NCBI GenBank assembly: GCA_900321035.1
Contig: ONUH01000015.1
Span: 1-50,402, forward strand
Source: an uncultured Selenomonadales bacterium
GTDB taxonomy: Bacteria; Bacillota; Negativicutes; Selenomonadales; Selenomonadaceae
Length of the DNA stretch: 50,402 nt
Direction of reading: 5' to 3'
The translations under genes were made by a program, and so were the position numbers. This document shows positions 1 through 7,924 of the stretch, in pieces. The number at the start of each line of letters is the position of its first letter. Positions within the stretch are counted from its first letter, which is position 1. Under the pieces are notes generated by a model. The model worked only from the letters and a program-made list of their open reading frames with translations. It had not been told where the DNA came from and made no database searches.

Positions 1-1
1 C

Positions 2-343
2 CGCCGGAACAGCGTGGACTTCAACGCGGGCGGCCACTACGACCTGGACGCGGTGACCAGCAGCGTGCTTCGGGTAGGCGCACGGTACATCCTGAAGCGC
101 AATAAATGGAACTTTTACGCGGGCGCGGCCTACGAGCACGAATTCGACGGCAAGGCCAACGGCACGGCGGACGGCGTGGCCATCCGGGGTGCGGACACTT
201 CGGGCGGCAGCTTCCGGGGCGAGCTCGGCGCGACGGTAAAACCGGGCGAGAACAGCCCGTGGAACATCGACCTGAACCTCTCCGGCTTCGCGGGAAAGAA
301 GCAGGGATTTACCGGCGGAGTATCTGTGGCGCTGATGTTTTAA
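2..343 (+). CDS. Autotransporter C-terminal beta-barrel, 5'-truncated by window edge
   Basis: The reading frame is open from base 2 and ends with TAA at 341-343, so only the last ~113 residues are present. They align almost residue for residue with the end of the autotransporter at 560-2656 (shared RRNS, SxVLRVGARY, NxYAGAAYEHEFDGKA, NLSGFAGKK, GGVSVA) and end in VALMF, an aromatic C-terminal residue as expected for a BAM-recognised outer-membrane barrel. By family knowledge this barrel anchors and exports an N-terminal passenger. The passenger lies outside the window and may differ, since the neighbour looks like a paralogue sharing the barrel. The only in-frame GTG at 14 is not a real start. 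Confidence 0.85.
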   Translation, partial: RRNSVDFNAGGHYDLDAVTSSVLRVGARYILKRNKWNFYAGAAYEHEFDGKANGTADGVAIRGADTSGGSFRGELGATVKPGENSPWNIDLNLSGFAGKKQGFTGGVSVALMF

Positions 344-350
344 CGTACTT

Positions 351-512
351 AACCTTCCCCTCTGGGGAAGGTGGCAGCCCGCAGGGCTGACGGATGAGGT
401 CTTGAAAACGCGGCGGCTAACACAAGCGCAACGGCATGGAAACCTCACCCACCGCTAACGCGGTCCCCGTAACAGTCCAGTGGACTGTTACGCCCCAGAG
501 GGGAGGGCTAAG
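351..512. repeat. Gene-less inverted-arm repeat element (same family as the DUF559 element)
   Basis: Two arms face each other. The left arm (351-408) runs from CCTTCCCCTCTGGGGAAGG to GATGAGGTCTTG. The right arm (440-512) is the reverse complement type, beginning AACCTCACCCACCG and ending CCCCAGAGGGGAGGGCTAAG. The right arm also carries a palindrome around AACAGTCCA/TGGACTGTT (470-489). The arms resemble those flanking the DUF559 gene at 2691-3176 and those of the insert at 26084-26177, but only about 30 bp separates them here and no gene is present. It fills the gap between the two autotransporter genes and may also act as a hairpin terminator. Confidence 0.75.
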
Positions 513-559
513 TGACGGAGACGTTTATATTTTATGTGTATGAAAGGAAGCCAATCTCA

Positions 560-2656
560 ATGATAACCAAACTTTCCTCCCGCAGGAAATCCCAGGCCGT
601 TCTCGCACTTGCCGTCGCGCTGTGGACAGCGGGCGGCGGGGTCGCGTCGGCGACGGATACGGTCATCAACGAGGACTATTATGGGACATTATATGACAAC
701 GATGACGATTCCAGCAACAATACGCTCACGGTGAACAACGCTATCGTTTATGGCTCGGTTAACGGCGGCGTCAGTTCTAGCGCCGACGTGACGGGTAATA
801 CGGTCACGCTGAACGGCGCTACCGTTATGGAAGGAGTTTGCGGCGGCTCTGCAATACAGGGTACGGTCAAAGGTAATACCGTCATAGCGACTAACTCCAA
901 AATCAACAATCTCGTCTACGGCGGCTATGTAGAATCAGGCACAGCCGCAGGTAATACCGTTACGCTGAAAGGCACTACCGTCAACGGTACCGTTTTCGGC
1001 GGGTCTACACCTACAGGCGGCGACGCTATGAACAATACGGTTCGCCTAATCAATACCACTATAAACGGCGACGTTTTCGGCAGTTATCAGTACTCTGGCA
1101 GCGGCAACGTTACGAACAATACGATTCTCCTAATCAATACCACTATAAACTGCGACGTTTACGGCGGTTATCAGCACTCTGGCAGTAGCAACGTTACGAA
1201 CAATACGATTCGCCTAATCAATACCACTATAAACCGCGACGTTTTCGGTGGTTATAAGGAGTCTGGCAGCGGCAACGTTACGAACAATACGATTCGCCTA
1301 ATCAATACCACTATAAACCGCGACGTTTGCGGCGGTTATAAGAAGTCTAGCGCCGGTGACGTCGTCACGGGCAACACGCTGAACCTTTTGGGCGCGAATT
1401 TGGTAGGGGGTGAGGTAAGAAATTTCGAGACCATCAACATCCGGCACGCGCGATGGGGTACTCCTGCGCTGGCAGGGCCCGCGAACGCTATCAAGAACGC
1501 AGATGGCAGCACACCCAACATCAACGCGGACGGCATCATATTTAGCAACGTGCCCAGAGTGAGGGTGAACATGGGGACGACGTTGATCAAAAATGCGATG
1601 CCGGCGGCAGCTTATCCGGACCAAAATGTTTCCTTTCGCTTCGGCACGACGCTGAAAGGTACAGGCAAGACAAAGCATATCGGAAACGACCTGATCTTTA
1701 CCGTGAATACGAAACCGGACGGCACGCCCGACGTGGAGGTACAGGAGCAGACCCACAACGTACTGATGGGCGCGGGGGCCGGCATGGCGACGCTCTCCGC
1801 CGGCAACGACTTCATCGGCGCGGCCACGGAAGGGCTGGGACAGGCGGCGAACGCCGGGGCGGACGGTATCTCCTCCTATGCGCAGATGGGCGGCGGCTCC
1901 ATCCGGCAGGAAACGGGCAGCCACATCGACGTCAAGTCATGGAACGCGGTCCTGGCTCTCGGGCGGAAAAACGAGAAACCGCGCGGCACATTCGAATACG
2001 GCGCGTTCTTCGAATACGGGCGCGGCAACTACACCACCCACAACGGCGACCTGCGGGGCGACGGCTTCACCTACTACACGGGCGGCGGGCTTCTCGCGAA
2101 ATATACGGCGAAAGGCGGCGCGTACGTCGAAGGCAGCCTGCGGGCGGGCAGCGTCCACGGGGAAACGCAGAGCATCATGCTCGACGAGAACGACGAACCG
2201 TACAACTGCGAACTGGACGCGCCGTATTTGGGCGCGCATATCGGCGTCGGCAAGGAAATCGCGCTGAAAAGCGGCGACAGCGTGGACGTCTACGGAAAAT
2301 ATTTCCTGAACCGCCGGAACAGCACCAGCTTCGACTTCGGCGGCCAGTACGAACTCGACGCGCTGACGAGCAAAGTGCTGAGAGTGGGCGCGCGCTACAC
2401 GATAAAGCGCGGCGGCAAGTGGAACTATTACGCGGGCGCAGCCTATGAGCATGAATTCGACGGCAAGGCGAGCGGCACGGCGGACGGCTTCGCGATCCGG
2501 GGCACCGACCCCAGCGGCGGCAGCATCCGCATGGAGCTCGGCGCGACCATGGAACCGGACGCGAAGAGCCCGTGGAAGCTCGACCTGAACCTCTCCGGCT
2601 TCGCGGGAAAGAAACGGGGAATGACAGGCGGGGTGAGCGTGGCGTTTATGTTTTGA
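560..2656 (+). CDS. Autotransporter with repeat-containing passenger and C-terminal barrel
   Basis: ATG at 560 is chosen because GAAAGGAAG lies 9 bases upstream and a signal peptide follows at once (MITKLSSRRKSQ, a hydrophobic stretch, then VASA). The upstream in-frame start at 512 would place 16 residues in front of it. Mature residues ~35-280 are a passenger of short repeats rich in Asn, Thr, Gly and Val (TVTLNGATV, VFGG, NTIRLINTTIN types), as in a right-handed beta-helix; four copies of a 28-residue unit are near-identical at DNA level. Residues ~420-698 form the barrel, ending VSVAFMF. Probable role: surface-exposed adhesin or similar; no catalytic triad is evident. It is paralogous to the truncated gene upstream. 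Confidence 0.88.
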   Translation: MITKLSSRRKSQAVLALAVALWTAGGGVASATDTVINEDYYGTLYDNDDDSSNNTLTVNNAIVYGSVNGGVSSSADVTGNTVTLNGATVMEGVCGGSAIQGTVKGNTVIATNSKINNLVYGGYVESGTAAGNTVTLKGTTVNGTVFGGSTPTGGDAMNNTVRLINTTINGDVFGSYQYSGSGNVTNNTILLINTTINCDVYGGYQHSGSSNVTNNTIRLINTTINRDVFGGYKESGSGNVTNNTIRLINTTINRDVCGGYKKSSAGDVVTGNTLNLLGANLVGGEVRNFETINIRHARWGTPALAGPANAIKNADGSTPNINADGIIFSNVPRVRVNMGTTLIKNAMPAAAYPDQNVSFRFGTTLKGTGKTKHIGNDLIFTVNTKPDGTPDVEVQEQTHNVLMGAGAGMATLSAGNDFIGAATEGLGQAANAGADGISSYAQMGGGSIRQETGSHIDVKSWNAVLALGRKNEKPRGTFEYGAFFEYGRGNYTTHNGDLRGDGFTYYTGGGLLAKYTAKGGAYVEGSLRAGSVHGETQSIMLDENDEPYNCELDAPYLGAHIGVGKEIALKSGDSVDVYGKYFLNRRNSTSFDFGGQYELDALTSKVLRVGARYTIKRGGKWNYYAGAAYEHEFDGKASGTADGFAIRGTDPSGGSIRMELGATMEPDAKSPWKLDLNLSGFAGKKRGMTGGVSVAFMF
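1031..1370 (+). repeat. Four tandem 84-bp in-frame repeats in the autotransporter passenger
   Basis: Units begin at 1031, 1115, 1199 and 1283 (exact 84 bp period) with AACAATACG; the last unit diverges at its end. Each encodes 28 residues containing LINTTIN followed by xDVxGGY. Differences cluster in the codons after TTIN and after GGY. Near-identity of the units suggests recent expansion and potential length variation by slippage or recombination. Confidence 0.9.
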
Positions 2657-2690
2657 GAGTGAGGAGTGGAGAGTGGAGAGTTAACGAACC

Positions 2691-3176
2691 CTTGCCTTCC
2701 CCTCTGGGGAAGGGGGACCGGCGAAGCCGGTGGATGAGGTTTTGAAATCGTATGCATAACATATATCGTCAGGATTTGCGAGAAAAGGCGCAAATTTTAC
2801 GAAAGAATATGACGCCGCAGGAAAAGCACTTGTGGTATGACTTCCTGCGAGACTATCGCCCGCGCTTTTATCGTCAAAAGCCTATGCTTACCTATATATT
2901 GGATTTTTATTGTCCTAAAGCTCGAATTGCCGTAGAAATTGACGGTTCCCAGCATTTCGAGGAAAACGCAATGCTATATGATGAGAGCCGGACGCAGGAG
3001 CTTCACGACATTGGAATCGACATATTGCGGTACACAAACCGAGACGTCGAGAATACATTTAAAAGCGTATGTTTAAGCATTGAAGCGGCAATCAAGGAAA
3101 AGATAAATTAAAGGAACAACAAGGAACCTCACCCACCGCCTGCGGCGGTCCCCCCTCCCCATAGGGGAGGGCTAAG
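2691..3176. mobile_element. DUF559-gene element bounded by inverted repeat arms
   Basis: The left arm at 2691-2746 contains CCTTCCCCTCTGGGGAAGG, a small ACCGGCGAAGCCGGT hairpin and GGATGAGGTTTTG. The right arm at 3125-3176 reads inversely: AACCTCACCCACCGCC, GGCGGT, CCCTCCCCATAGGGGAGGG, CTAAG. The DUF559 gene fills the space between them: its ATG is 5 bases past the left arm and its stop 13 bases before the right arm. Gene-less versions of the same arm pair occur at 351-512 and 26084-26177, the latter interrupting a gene, which is evidence of movement. No transposase of a known class is present. That DUF559 drives mobility is inference. Confidence 0.6.
2752..3111 (+). CDS. DUF559 family (Vsr-like) endonuclease-domain protein
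   Basis: This 119-residue protein matches the DUF559 family, related to the very-short-patch-repair endonuclease fold (PD-(D/E)XK-like). Visible family features are REKAQILRKNMTPQEKHLWY near the N-terminus, an F-Y-R-Q core strand, ILDFYC (Asp51), VEIDGSQH (Glu62, Asp64, His68) and a C-terminal ILRYTNRDV strand. Asp51 and Glu62 are the likely metal-binding residues by family analogy. The gene is complete, starts with ATG at 2752 immediately after a repeat arm and ends just before an inverted arm. Its codons are less GC-rich than the autotransporters beside it. Function is unproven; the setting suggests a nuclease associated with the repeat element. Confidence 0.85.
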   Translation: MHNIYRQDLREKAQILRKNMTPQEKHLWYDFLRDYRPRFYRQKPMLTYILDFYCPKARIAVEIDGSQHFEENAMLYDESRTQELHDIGIDILRYTNRDVENTFKSVCLSIEAAIKEKIN

Positions 3177-3189
3177 TAACGGCGTCGCG

Positions 3190-3232
3190 TCAAGAAACAA
3201 TCCAATGGACTGTTTCGCCCTCCCCTTTGATT
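3190..3232. repeat. Fragment of the same repeat family (palindromic core)
   Basis: AACAATCCAATGGACTGTTT followed by CGCCCTCCCCTTT resembles the palindromic core seen at 470-489 and 8371-8390. The rest of 3177-3311 is AT-rich and I see no gene in it. Confidence 0.5.
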
Positions 3233-3311
3233 ACGACGATGAACAGTTGTAATCATACAACCCATCATCAAAACCTTTCTCTAAAAGTTTATTATTATAT
3301 TTTGCCAAACT

Positions 3312-3351
3312 AAAAAAGTACGGTTTCCGATTCGGAAACCGTACTTTTTTT
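3312..3351. terminator. Bidirectional rho-independent terminator
   Basis: A 13-bp perfect stem (GTACGGTTTCCGA and its complement, 3318-3344) is flanked by A6 on the left and T7 on the right. It lies just after the cstA stop on the minus strand and can also serve plus-strand transcription. Confidence 0.88.
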
Positions 3352-3365
3352 GTCCTCAATACCTG

Positions 3366-4790
3366 TCAGTCTTGTGATTTGCTCCAAAATGTGGATTTCA
3401 GGTACAGCAGCAGGAACACTGCGGCAAACACTACGCCGGCGGGGCAGCTCACGCTGGGGGGAAGCCGGAGCCCTTCTCCCGCCTGCAGGATATACGTGGT
3501 GGTGACCGCCGACATGAAGGTGGCCGGAACTGCCGCGATGAGCGAGATCATCTTGTTGTCCATCTTGCGGTAGAGATAGATGGCGCCCGTCCAGAGCACG
3601 ATCATGGCCAGCGTCTGGTTCGTCCAGGAGAAATAGCGCCATACGATGTTGAAATTGATCTGCGAAAGCGCGCCGCCGACGGCGAGCAGGGGAATCGCGA
3701 AGGCGAGCCGCTTGCCCCATTCCTTCTGCGGTATGCCGAACCAGTCTGCCAGCGTCAGCCGTGCGGAGCGGAAGGCCGTGTCGCCGGAGGTGATCGGGCA
3801 GGCAATGACGCCCAGCATCGCAAGGGTCGCGCCGACGCCCGTTCCGAGGAAGCCGACGCAGATGTCGTAGACCGCGCCGCCGGGGCCGCCCTTCGCGAGC
3901 GACGCCGCGAGGCCAGCCGTCCCGTCGTAGAAGGTCATGCCCGCCGCCGCCCAGATCAGGGCGATGATGCCTTCGGCGACCATGGCGCCGTAAAATACGG
4001 GCCGCCCCAGCCGCTCGTCTTTCAGGCAGCGCGACATGATGGGGGACTGGGTGGCATGAAAGCCCGAGATCGCGCCGCAGGCGACGGTGATAAACATCAG
4101 CGGCCAGATGGGCATGGTCTCCGCCTTCGGGTGGAGATTGGCCAGCACCATTTCCGGCATCACATGGCCGCCCACGCCGGTGAACATGCCGACCATGATG
4201 CCAAGGGCCATGAGGATGAGGCATGCGCCGAAGAGCGGATAGAACCGCGCGATGATCGCGTCGATCGGGAGCAGCGTCGCGAGGAAGTAATACGCGAGCA
4301 CGATGAAGAGCCATACCTTGAAATCCATGGCCGTGAGCTTCGTGAGGAGCATGGCGGGTCCCGTCATGAACACCGTGCCGACCAGCACCAGCAGCACGAC
4401 GGAAAAGACGCGCATGACGGCGAGCATCGCCGGCCCCATGTAGATGCCGACTACCTCGGAAATGCTCTTGCCGTCCTCCCGGATGGAAATCATGCCGGAA
4501 AGATAGTCGTGGACGCCGCCCGCGAAGATCGTCCCGAGCACGATCCAGAAGTAAACGGTCGCCCCCCAGAGCGCGCCGCCCAAGGCCCCGAATATGGGCC
4601 CGAGCCCCGCGATATTGAGGAGCTGGATCATGAAGACCTTCCACGTCGGCAGCGGCATATAATCCACGCCGTCATTGAGCCTGACCGCCGGCGTCTCCCT
4701 GTCCGTCGGGCCGAAGGCGGCGTCCACGATCTTGCTGTAAACCGCGTACCCGATCACAAGCGCCGCAAGCGCTATCAAAAATGTTGTCAT
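3366..4790 (-). CDS. cstA: CstA-family carbon starvation / small-molecule symporter
   Basis: This 474-residue, highly hydrophobic protein has the CstA N-terminal signature (GYAVYSKIVD; then NIAGLGPIFGALGGALWG) and the conserved GGVHDYLSGM segment. Family members take up pyruvate or peptides across the inner membrane. It is the short form common in anaerobic Firmicutes; E. coli CstA is about 700 residues. ATG at 4790 is preceded by GGAGGCAAGGAAT. The CBS-pair gene lies 67 bp upstream on the same strand with a GC-rich hairpin in the gap, so the two are probably co-transcribed and the CBS protein may sense nucleotide state for this transporter (inference). The terminator at 3312-3351 ends the unit. 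Confidence 0.9.
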   Translation of the reverse strand: MTTFLIALAALVIGYAVYSKIVDAAFGPTDRETPAVRLNDGVDYMPLPTWKVFMIQLLNIAGLGPIFGALGGALWGATVYFWIVLGTIFAGGVHDYLSGMISIREDGKSISEVVGIYMGPAMLAVMRVFSVVLLVLVGTVFMTGPAMLLTKLTAMDFKVWLFIVLAYYFLATLLPIDAIIARFYPLFGACLILMALGIMVGMFTGVGGHVMPEMVLANLHPKAETMPIWPLMFITVACGAISGFHATQSPIMSRCLKDERLGRPVFYGAMVAEGIIALIWAAAGMTFYDGTAGLAASLAKGGPGGAVYDICVGFLGTGVGATLAMLGVIACPITSGDTAFRSARLTLADWFGIPQKEWGKRLAFAIPLLAVGGALSQINFNIVWRYFSWTNQTLAMIVLWTGAIYLYRKMDNKMISLIAAVPATFMSAVTTTYILQAGEGLRLPPSVSCPAGVVFAAVFLLLYLKSTFWSKSQD

Positions 4791-4857
4791 ATTCCTTGCC
4801 TCCCTGCGTCTCGATGTCCCCGCCCATGCATTCCGGGCGGGCGTCGGAAGAGATCAG

Positions 4858-5307
4858 TTATTTTTCGTCGTTCAGCAGCAGCTTCGTGAACGCGGAGCGG
4901 CTGACGACGCCGACGAGCTTTCCGTCCTCCGTGACGAATACGCGCTTGATCTTTTTGTTGAACATCAGGTTTCCCACTTTTTCCAAGCTGTCCGAAGCCT
5001 CGACGGTCATTGCGGGCGCGGTCATGACGTCTCCCGCGGTCTTGCCCATGTATTTCCGGATCGCGTCCCGATGCTGCTTCTCCCGGTCGGGGTCCCCCCA
5101 AATCATCGTCCAAATGCTGGGCTCGTTGGGTTTGATCTGCTTCCGCATCAGGTCCAGCTCGCTGACGACGCCGAGGATCTCTCCCTGCTCGTTCACCACG
5201 GGAAGGCCAGAGATGTCGTGATCCAGCATCTTCCTGGCGATTTCCTTGACGGGCGTGTTTTCGCCGACCGTCACGAGTTCTGTCTTCATTACGTCTTTTG
5301 CAAGCAT
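4858..5307 (-). CDS. CBS-pair domain protein
   Basis: The 149 residues hold two CBS motifs: residues ~1-60 (MLAKDVMKTELVTVGENTPV, HDISGLPVVNEQGEILGVVSE) and ~90-149 (AGDVMTAPAMTVEASDS, KIKRVFVTEDGKLVGVVSR). Such stand-alone pairs usually bind adenosyl nucleotides and act as regulatory modules. No catalytic domain is attached. ATG at 5307 follows a TTAGGAGG site. It stands first in a probable operon with cstA. A possible -10 (TATGAT) lies near 5340-5350, but no clear -35 was found. The regulated partner is unknown. Confidence 0.88.
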   Translation of the reverse strand: MLAKDVMKTELVTVGENTPVKEIARKMLDHDISGLPVVNEQGEILGVVSELDLMRKQIKPNEPSIWTMIWGDPDREKQHRDAIRKYMGKTAGDVMTAPAMTVEASDSLEKVGNLMFNKKIKRVFVTEDGKLVGVVSRSAFTKLLLNDEK

Positions 5308-5397
5308 TTCGATTGCCTCCTAAGATTGAAAGATTATATATATCATATCACATTCGCAGGCTGTTTGCATGAAGTCTTTACCCGATGGGGAAAAAGG

Positions 5398-5440
5398 AAA
5401 ACGGCCCCCGCCGCTGCCGGCGGAAGGGGGCGCGGGGCGT
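5398..5440 (-). terminator. Probable terminator of the adenine deaminase gene
   Basis: On the minus strand a GC-rich hairpin (GCCCCC / GGGGGC with an inner CGCCG / CGGCG) follows the ade stop and leads into TTTTCCTTTTT. Confidence 0.7.
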
Positions 5441-5442
5441 TT

Positions 5443-7179
5443 TCACGCTTCCAGCGGCACGAAATCGAACAGCTCGCTGTCGAAAAGTCCGCGGGCGGTG
5501 AGCTTCAGCGCCGGAATGACGGGCAGCGCCATGAAGGTCAGCAGCATGATCGGCTCCATGTCAGGATTGACGCCCAGCTCCGTCCGGGCTTTCTCGTGGA
5601 TCGCGCCCAGCCGCTCCGCGACCCATTCGGCGCTTTCCGTGGTCATCAGGCCCGCGATGGGAAGCGGCATGGAGGCCAGCACTCTGCCGTCCTTGACGAC
5701 GACCATGCCGCCCTCCATCCCGATCAATGTTTCCACGGCGAAGGCCATTTCCTCGTTGCTGACGCCCGCCGCGATCAGGTTGTGGGAATCGTGGGCCACC
5801 GACACGGCGACGGCACCTGCTTTTATGCCGTAACCGCCCAGGAGCCCGACGCCGACCCGTCCCGTGCCGCGGTGACGCTCGACGACCGCCAGCTTGCAGA
5901 CGTCCCGGGCGGGGTCGAAAACGAAGTCGCCGCCGCCGTCCGTCCGGACCGTGACGATCTCCTTCGTCGTCACGATGCTGTTCTTCTGCACGCCGATGAC
6001 GCGGGCCCTGCCGCTGCGGAGCTTCACTTTGAGCCGGTCCGCCGAGAAGTCCCTGACCTTGACGCTGCCGCGCACGGCGGAGATGTCGGCGAGGGACAGC
6101 TCCGGCAGATAGCGGCCCTCCTCGGCGACCAGCTCGCCGCCGAGGAATACGCGATGCACATGGAAATCCTTCAAGTCGTCCAGCAGTACGATATCCGCCC
6201 GACGGCCCGGCGCGATGGCGCCCCGGTCACAGAGGAGGAACGCCTCCGCCGCGTTCAGCGTCGCCATGCGGACGGCTGTTACCGGATCGAAGCCTTCCTC
6301 CACGCAGATGCGCAGATGGCGGTCTATATGTCCTTCGGTCAGGATGGTTTTCGGCTGGCAATCGTCGGAGCAGAACAGCGCGCGGCGGCTGCTGGCCTCG
6401 GTGACGCCCGCAAGGAGGTTGCGCAGGTCGTGACAGGCGGAGCCTTCCCGCAGCATGGCGTACATGCCTTTCGCGATGCGCGCGCGGATTTCTTCCGCCG
6501 TCCGGCATTCGTGGTCGCCGAGGATGCCGGCGCAGGCGTAGGCGTTCAGTTCCCGGCCGGAGAGCGCCGGCGCGTGGCCGTCTACGATCTTTCCCGCGCG
6601 GCGGGCCAGCGTCAGTTTGTCCAGTACCGCGTCGTCGGCGCGGAAGACGCCGGGGGTATTCATGAATTCTCCCAGCCCGAAGATGCGTCTGTCCGCGAGC
6701 AGCTCTTCCATGTCCGCCGCGTCTAATTTCGCGCCCGCGTCCTCGAAGGGCGTGGCGGGCACGCAGGAGGGCATCGCGAACAGGATGCTGAGCTTCGTGC
6801 CTTTCGCCGCTTCCATCATGTAGCGGACGCCGTCGAGGCCGCAGACGTTGGCAATCTCATGAGGGTCGGCGATGATGGTGGCGGTCCCGCGGGGGACGAG
6901 CATGCGCCCCGCCTGCTCCGGGCTGAGGAAGGACGATTCGATATGGGTATGGGCGTCGATGAAGCCCGGCGCGGCAAAGCGGCCCTCCGCGTCGACGGTC
7001 CCGCGTCCCTCGAAGCCCGCCTCCGTGCCGACGATCACGCCGTCCAGGACGGCAATCTCGCCCGATTCGATTTCCCCGGAAAAGACGTTGACGATCCGGC
7101 AGTTCTTCACTACGAGATCCGCCTTCGTCCGCCCCGCCGCAGCGTCGATCTGCCGCCTGAGCGCTTCCTTTTCCGTCAT
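5443..7179 (-). CDS. ade: Adenine deaminase (EC 3.5.4.2)
   Basis: About 578 residues with the amidohydrolase metal motif GFIDAHTHIESS, ADPHEIANVCG, a GLGEFMN segment, DGHAP, and CSDDCQPKTI, the pattern of bacterial Ade rather than adenosine deaminase. Reaction: adenine + H2O to hypoxanthine + NH3, cytosolic purine salvage. ATG at 7179 is preferred because GGGGGAGG lies just upstream; an in-frame start at 7221 would overlap the preceding small ORF further. The start overlaps the stop of a 38-codon ORF by ATGA, suggesting translational coupling. It follows the lone RiPP precursor on the same strand, but a hairpin terminator separates them. Confidence 0.93.
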   Translation of the reverse strand: MTEKEALRRQIDAAAGRTKADLVVKNCRIVNVFSGEIESGEIAVLDGVIVGTEAGFEGRGTVDAEGRFAAPGFIDAHTHIESSFLSPEQAGRMLVPRGTATIIADPHEIANVCGLDGVRYMMEAAKGTKLSILFAMPSCVPATPFEDAGAKLDAADMEELLADRRIFGLGEFMNTPGVFRADDAVLDKLTLARRAGKIVDGHAPALSGRELNAYACAGILGDHECRTAEEIRARIAKGMYAMLREGSACHDLRNLLAGVTEASSRRALFCSDDCQPKTILTEGHIDRHLRICVEEGFDPVTAVRMATLNAAEAFLLCDRGAIAPGRRADIVLLDDLKDFHVHRVFLGGELVAEEGRYLPELSLADISAVRGSVKVRDFSADRLKVKLRSGRARVIGVQKNSIVTTKEIVTVRTDGGGDFVFDPARDVCKLAVVERHRGTGRVGVGLLGGYGIKAGAVAVSVAHDSHNLIAAGVSNEEMAFAVETLIGMEGGMVVVKDGRVLASMPLPIAGLMTTESAEWVAERLGAIHEKARTELGVNPDMEPIMLLTFMALPVIPALKLTARGLFDSELFDFVPLEA

Positions 7180-7292
7180 GTGCGTGCCTCCCCCGTTGGC
7201 GGGCGTTTCAGGCCCGACCATTTCGTCTCCGCCGCTTCGCGGATATTTCCGGTCTGCGGATTCATGGGCAGCTCAATCTCTTGGTCGCTCAT
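7176..7292 (-). CDS. Small ORF (38 codons) overlapping the ade start
   Basis: ATG at 7292 is preceded by an AGGAAAC ribosome site and the stop overlaps the ade start (ATGA). The peptide starts MSDQEIELPMNPQTG and is polar without a membrane segment. I do not recognise it. It could be a real small protein or an upstream ORF that couples translation to ade. The P1 terminator lies just upstream, so a promoter would have to be very close or expression would need read-through. Confidence 0.4.
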   Translation of the reverse strand: MSDQEIELPMNPQTGNIREAAETKWSGLKRPPTGEART

Positions 7293-7310
7293 GGCTGTTT
7301 CCTGTGGGTG

Positions 7311-7352
7311 AAATAAGAAAAGCAGCGACGGCGAAAATTGCCGCCGCCGCTC
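7311..7352 (-). terminator. Terminator after precursor P1
   Basis: On the minus strand AGCGGCGGCGGCAA and TTCGCCGTCGCTGCT form an imperfect hairpin followed by TTTTCTTATTT, 18-60 bases after the P1 stop. Confidence 0.75.
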
Positions 7353-7369
7353 TTTCGGCTCCAACAGCA

Positions 7370-7882
7370 TCAAACCAATACGGCCACGCCTACGGCGGCA
7401 ACCGCGACCTCAGCCTCAGCCGCCGCGGTGGTGCCCGTTACCGCAGCCTCCACTCCGTAAACGGCGGTTGCCGTATCGGTATACGTCTCGCACGAGTCGC
7501 CGCCCGCTACCATTTTCAGCTCGGTCTGCGACAGGGACTGCGGCGAAGCGGGGAGAATGATATAGCGGATATCGTCGGTGTTCTGGATGATACGGACCTC
7601 GGTTCCCTCGGGAAGCAGGGCGTCGTCTGCCTCCGCACGGTTCAAGAAGCGCTTGGCCATGTCCTGCACGGCCGCTTTCGTCTTCTCGTGGGGAAGCACC
7701 AGGTACCTGACCTGTTTCGGCTGTTCGATGACCTTGTAGGTCACGCCTTCCTCCACGACGAAGCCCGCCTCGGAGAGAACGCTCTCCGGGTCCTCGAGGA
7801 AGCGTTTCTTATGTGCTTCGTCTTCCCAGCACTTGACGACGACCTCGCCGTATTTCACCGGATTGTTCTTTCTGTCTGCCAT
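7370..7882 (-). CDS. NHLP-leader proteusin-like RiPP precursor P1
   Basis: The start is ATG at 7882, preceded by GAAAGGATGGTACAA as in P4, giving 170 residues; longer in-frame starts lack a ribosome site. Residues 1-127 are the nitrile-hydratase-like leader (KYGEVVVKCWEDEA, EDPESVLSEAGF, two V-x-x-Q...RYxxLP modules, ending MVAGG). The core of ~43 residues is rich in Ala, Val and Thr, has one Cys just after GG (DSCETY), and ends AAVGVAVLV with no charges. The leader is near-identical to P2-P4, 20 kb away, so P1 is probably modified and exported by the same enzymes. It is a single-gene unit with its own terminator. Confidence 0.92.
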   Translation of the reverse strand: MADRKNNPVKYGEVVVKCWEDEAHKKRFLEDPESVLSEAGFVVEEGVTYKVIEQPKQVRYLVLPHEKTKAAVQDMAKRFLNRAEADDALLPEGTEVRIIQNTDDIRYIILPASPQSLSQTELKMVAGGDSCETYTDTATAVYGVEAAVTGTTAAAEAEVAVAAVGVAVLV

Positions 7883-7924
7883 TTGTACCATCCTTTCTTG
7901 GTTGGATTGAGAATGATATTTCAT

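Noticed and set aside
1031..1370. CRISPR or minisatellite with non-coding role
   Set aside because: The 84-bp period is in frame with a coherent repeat protein; differences are mostly at codon level.
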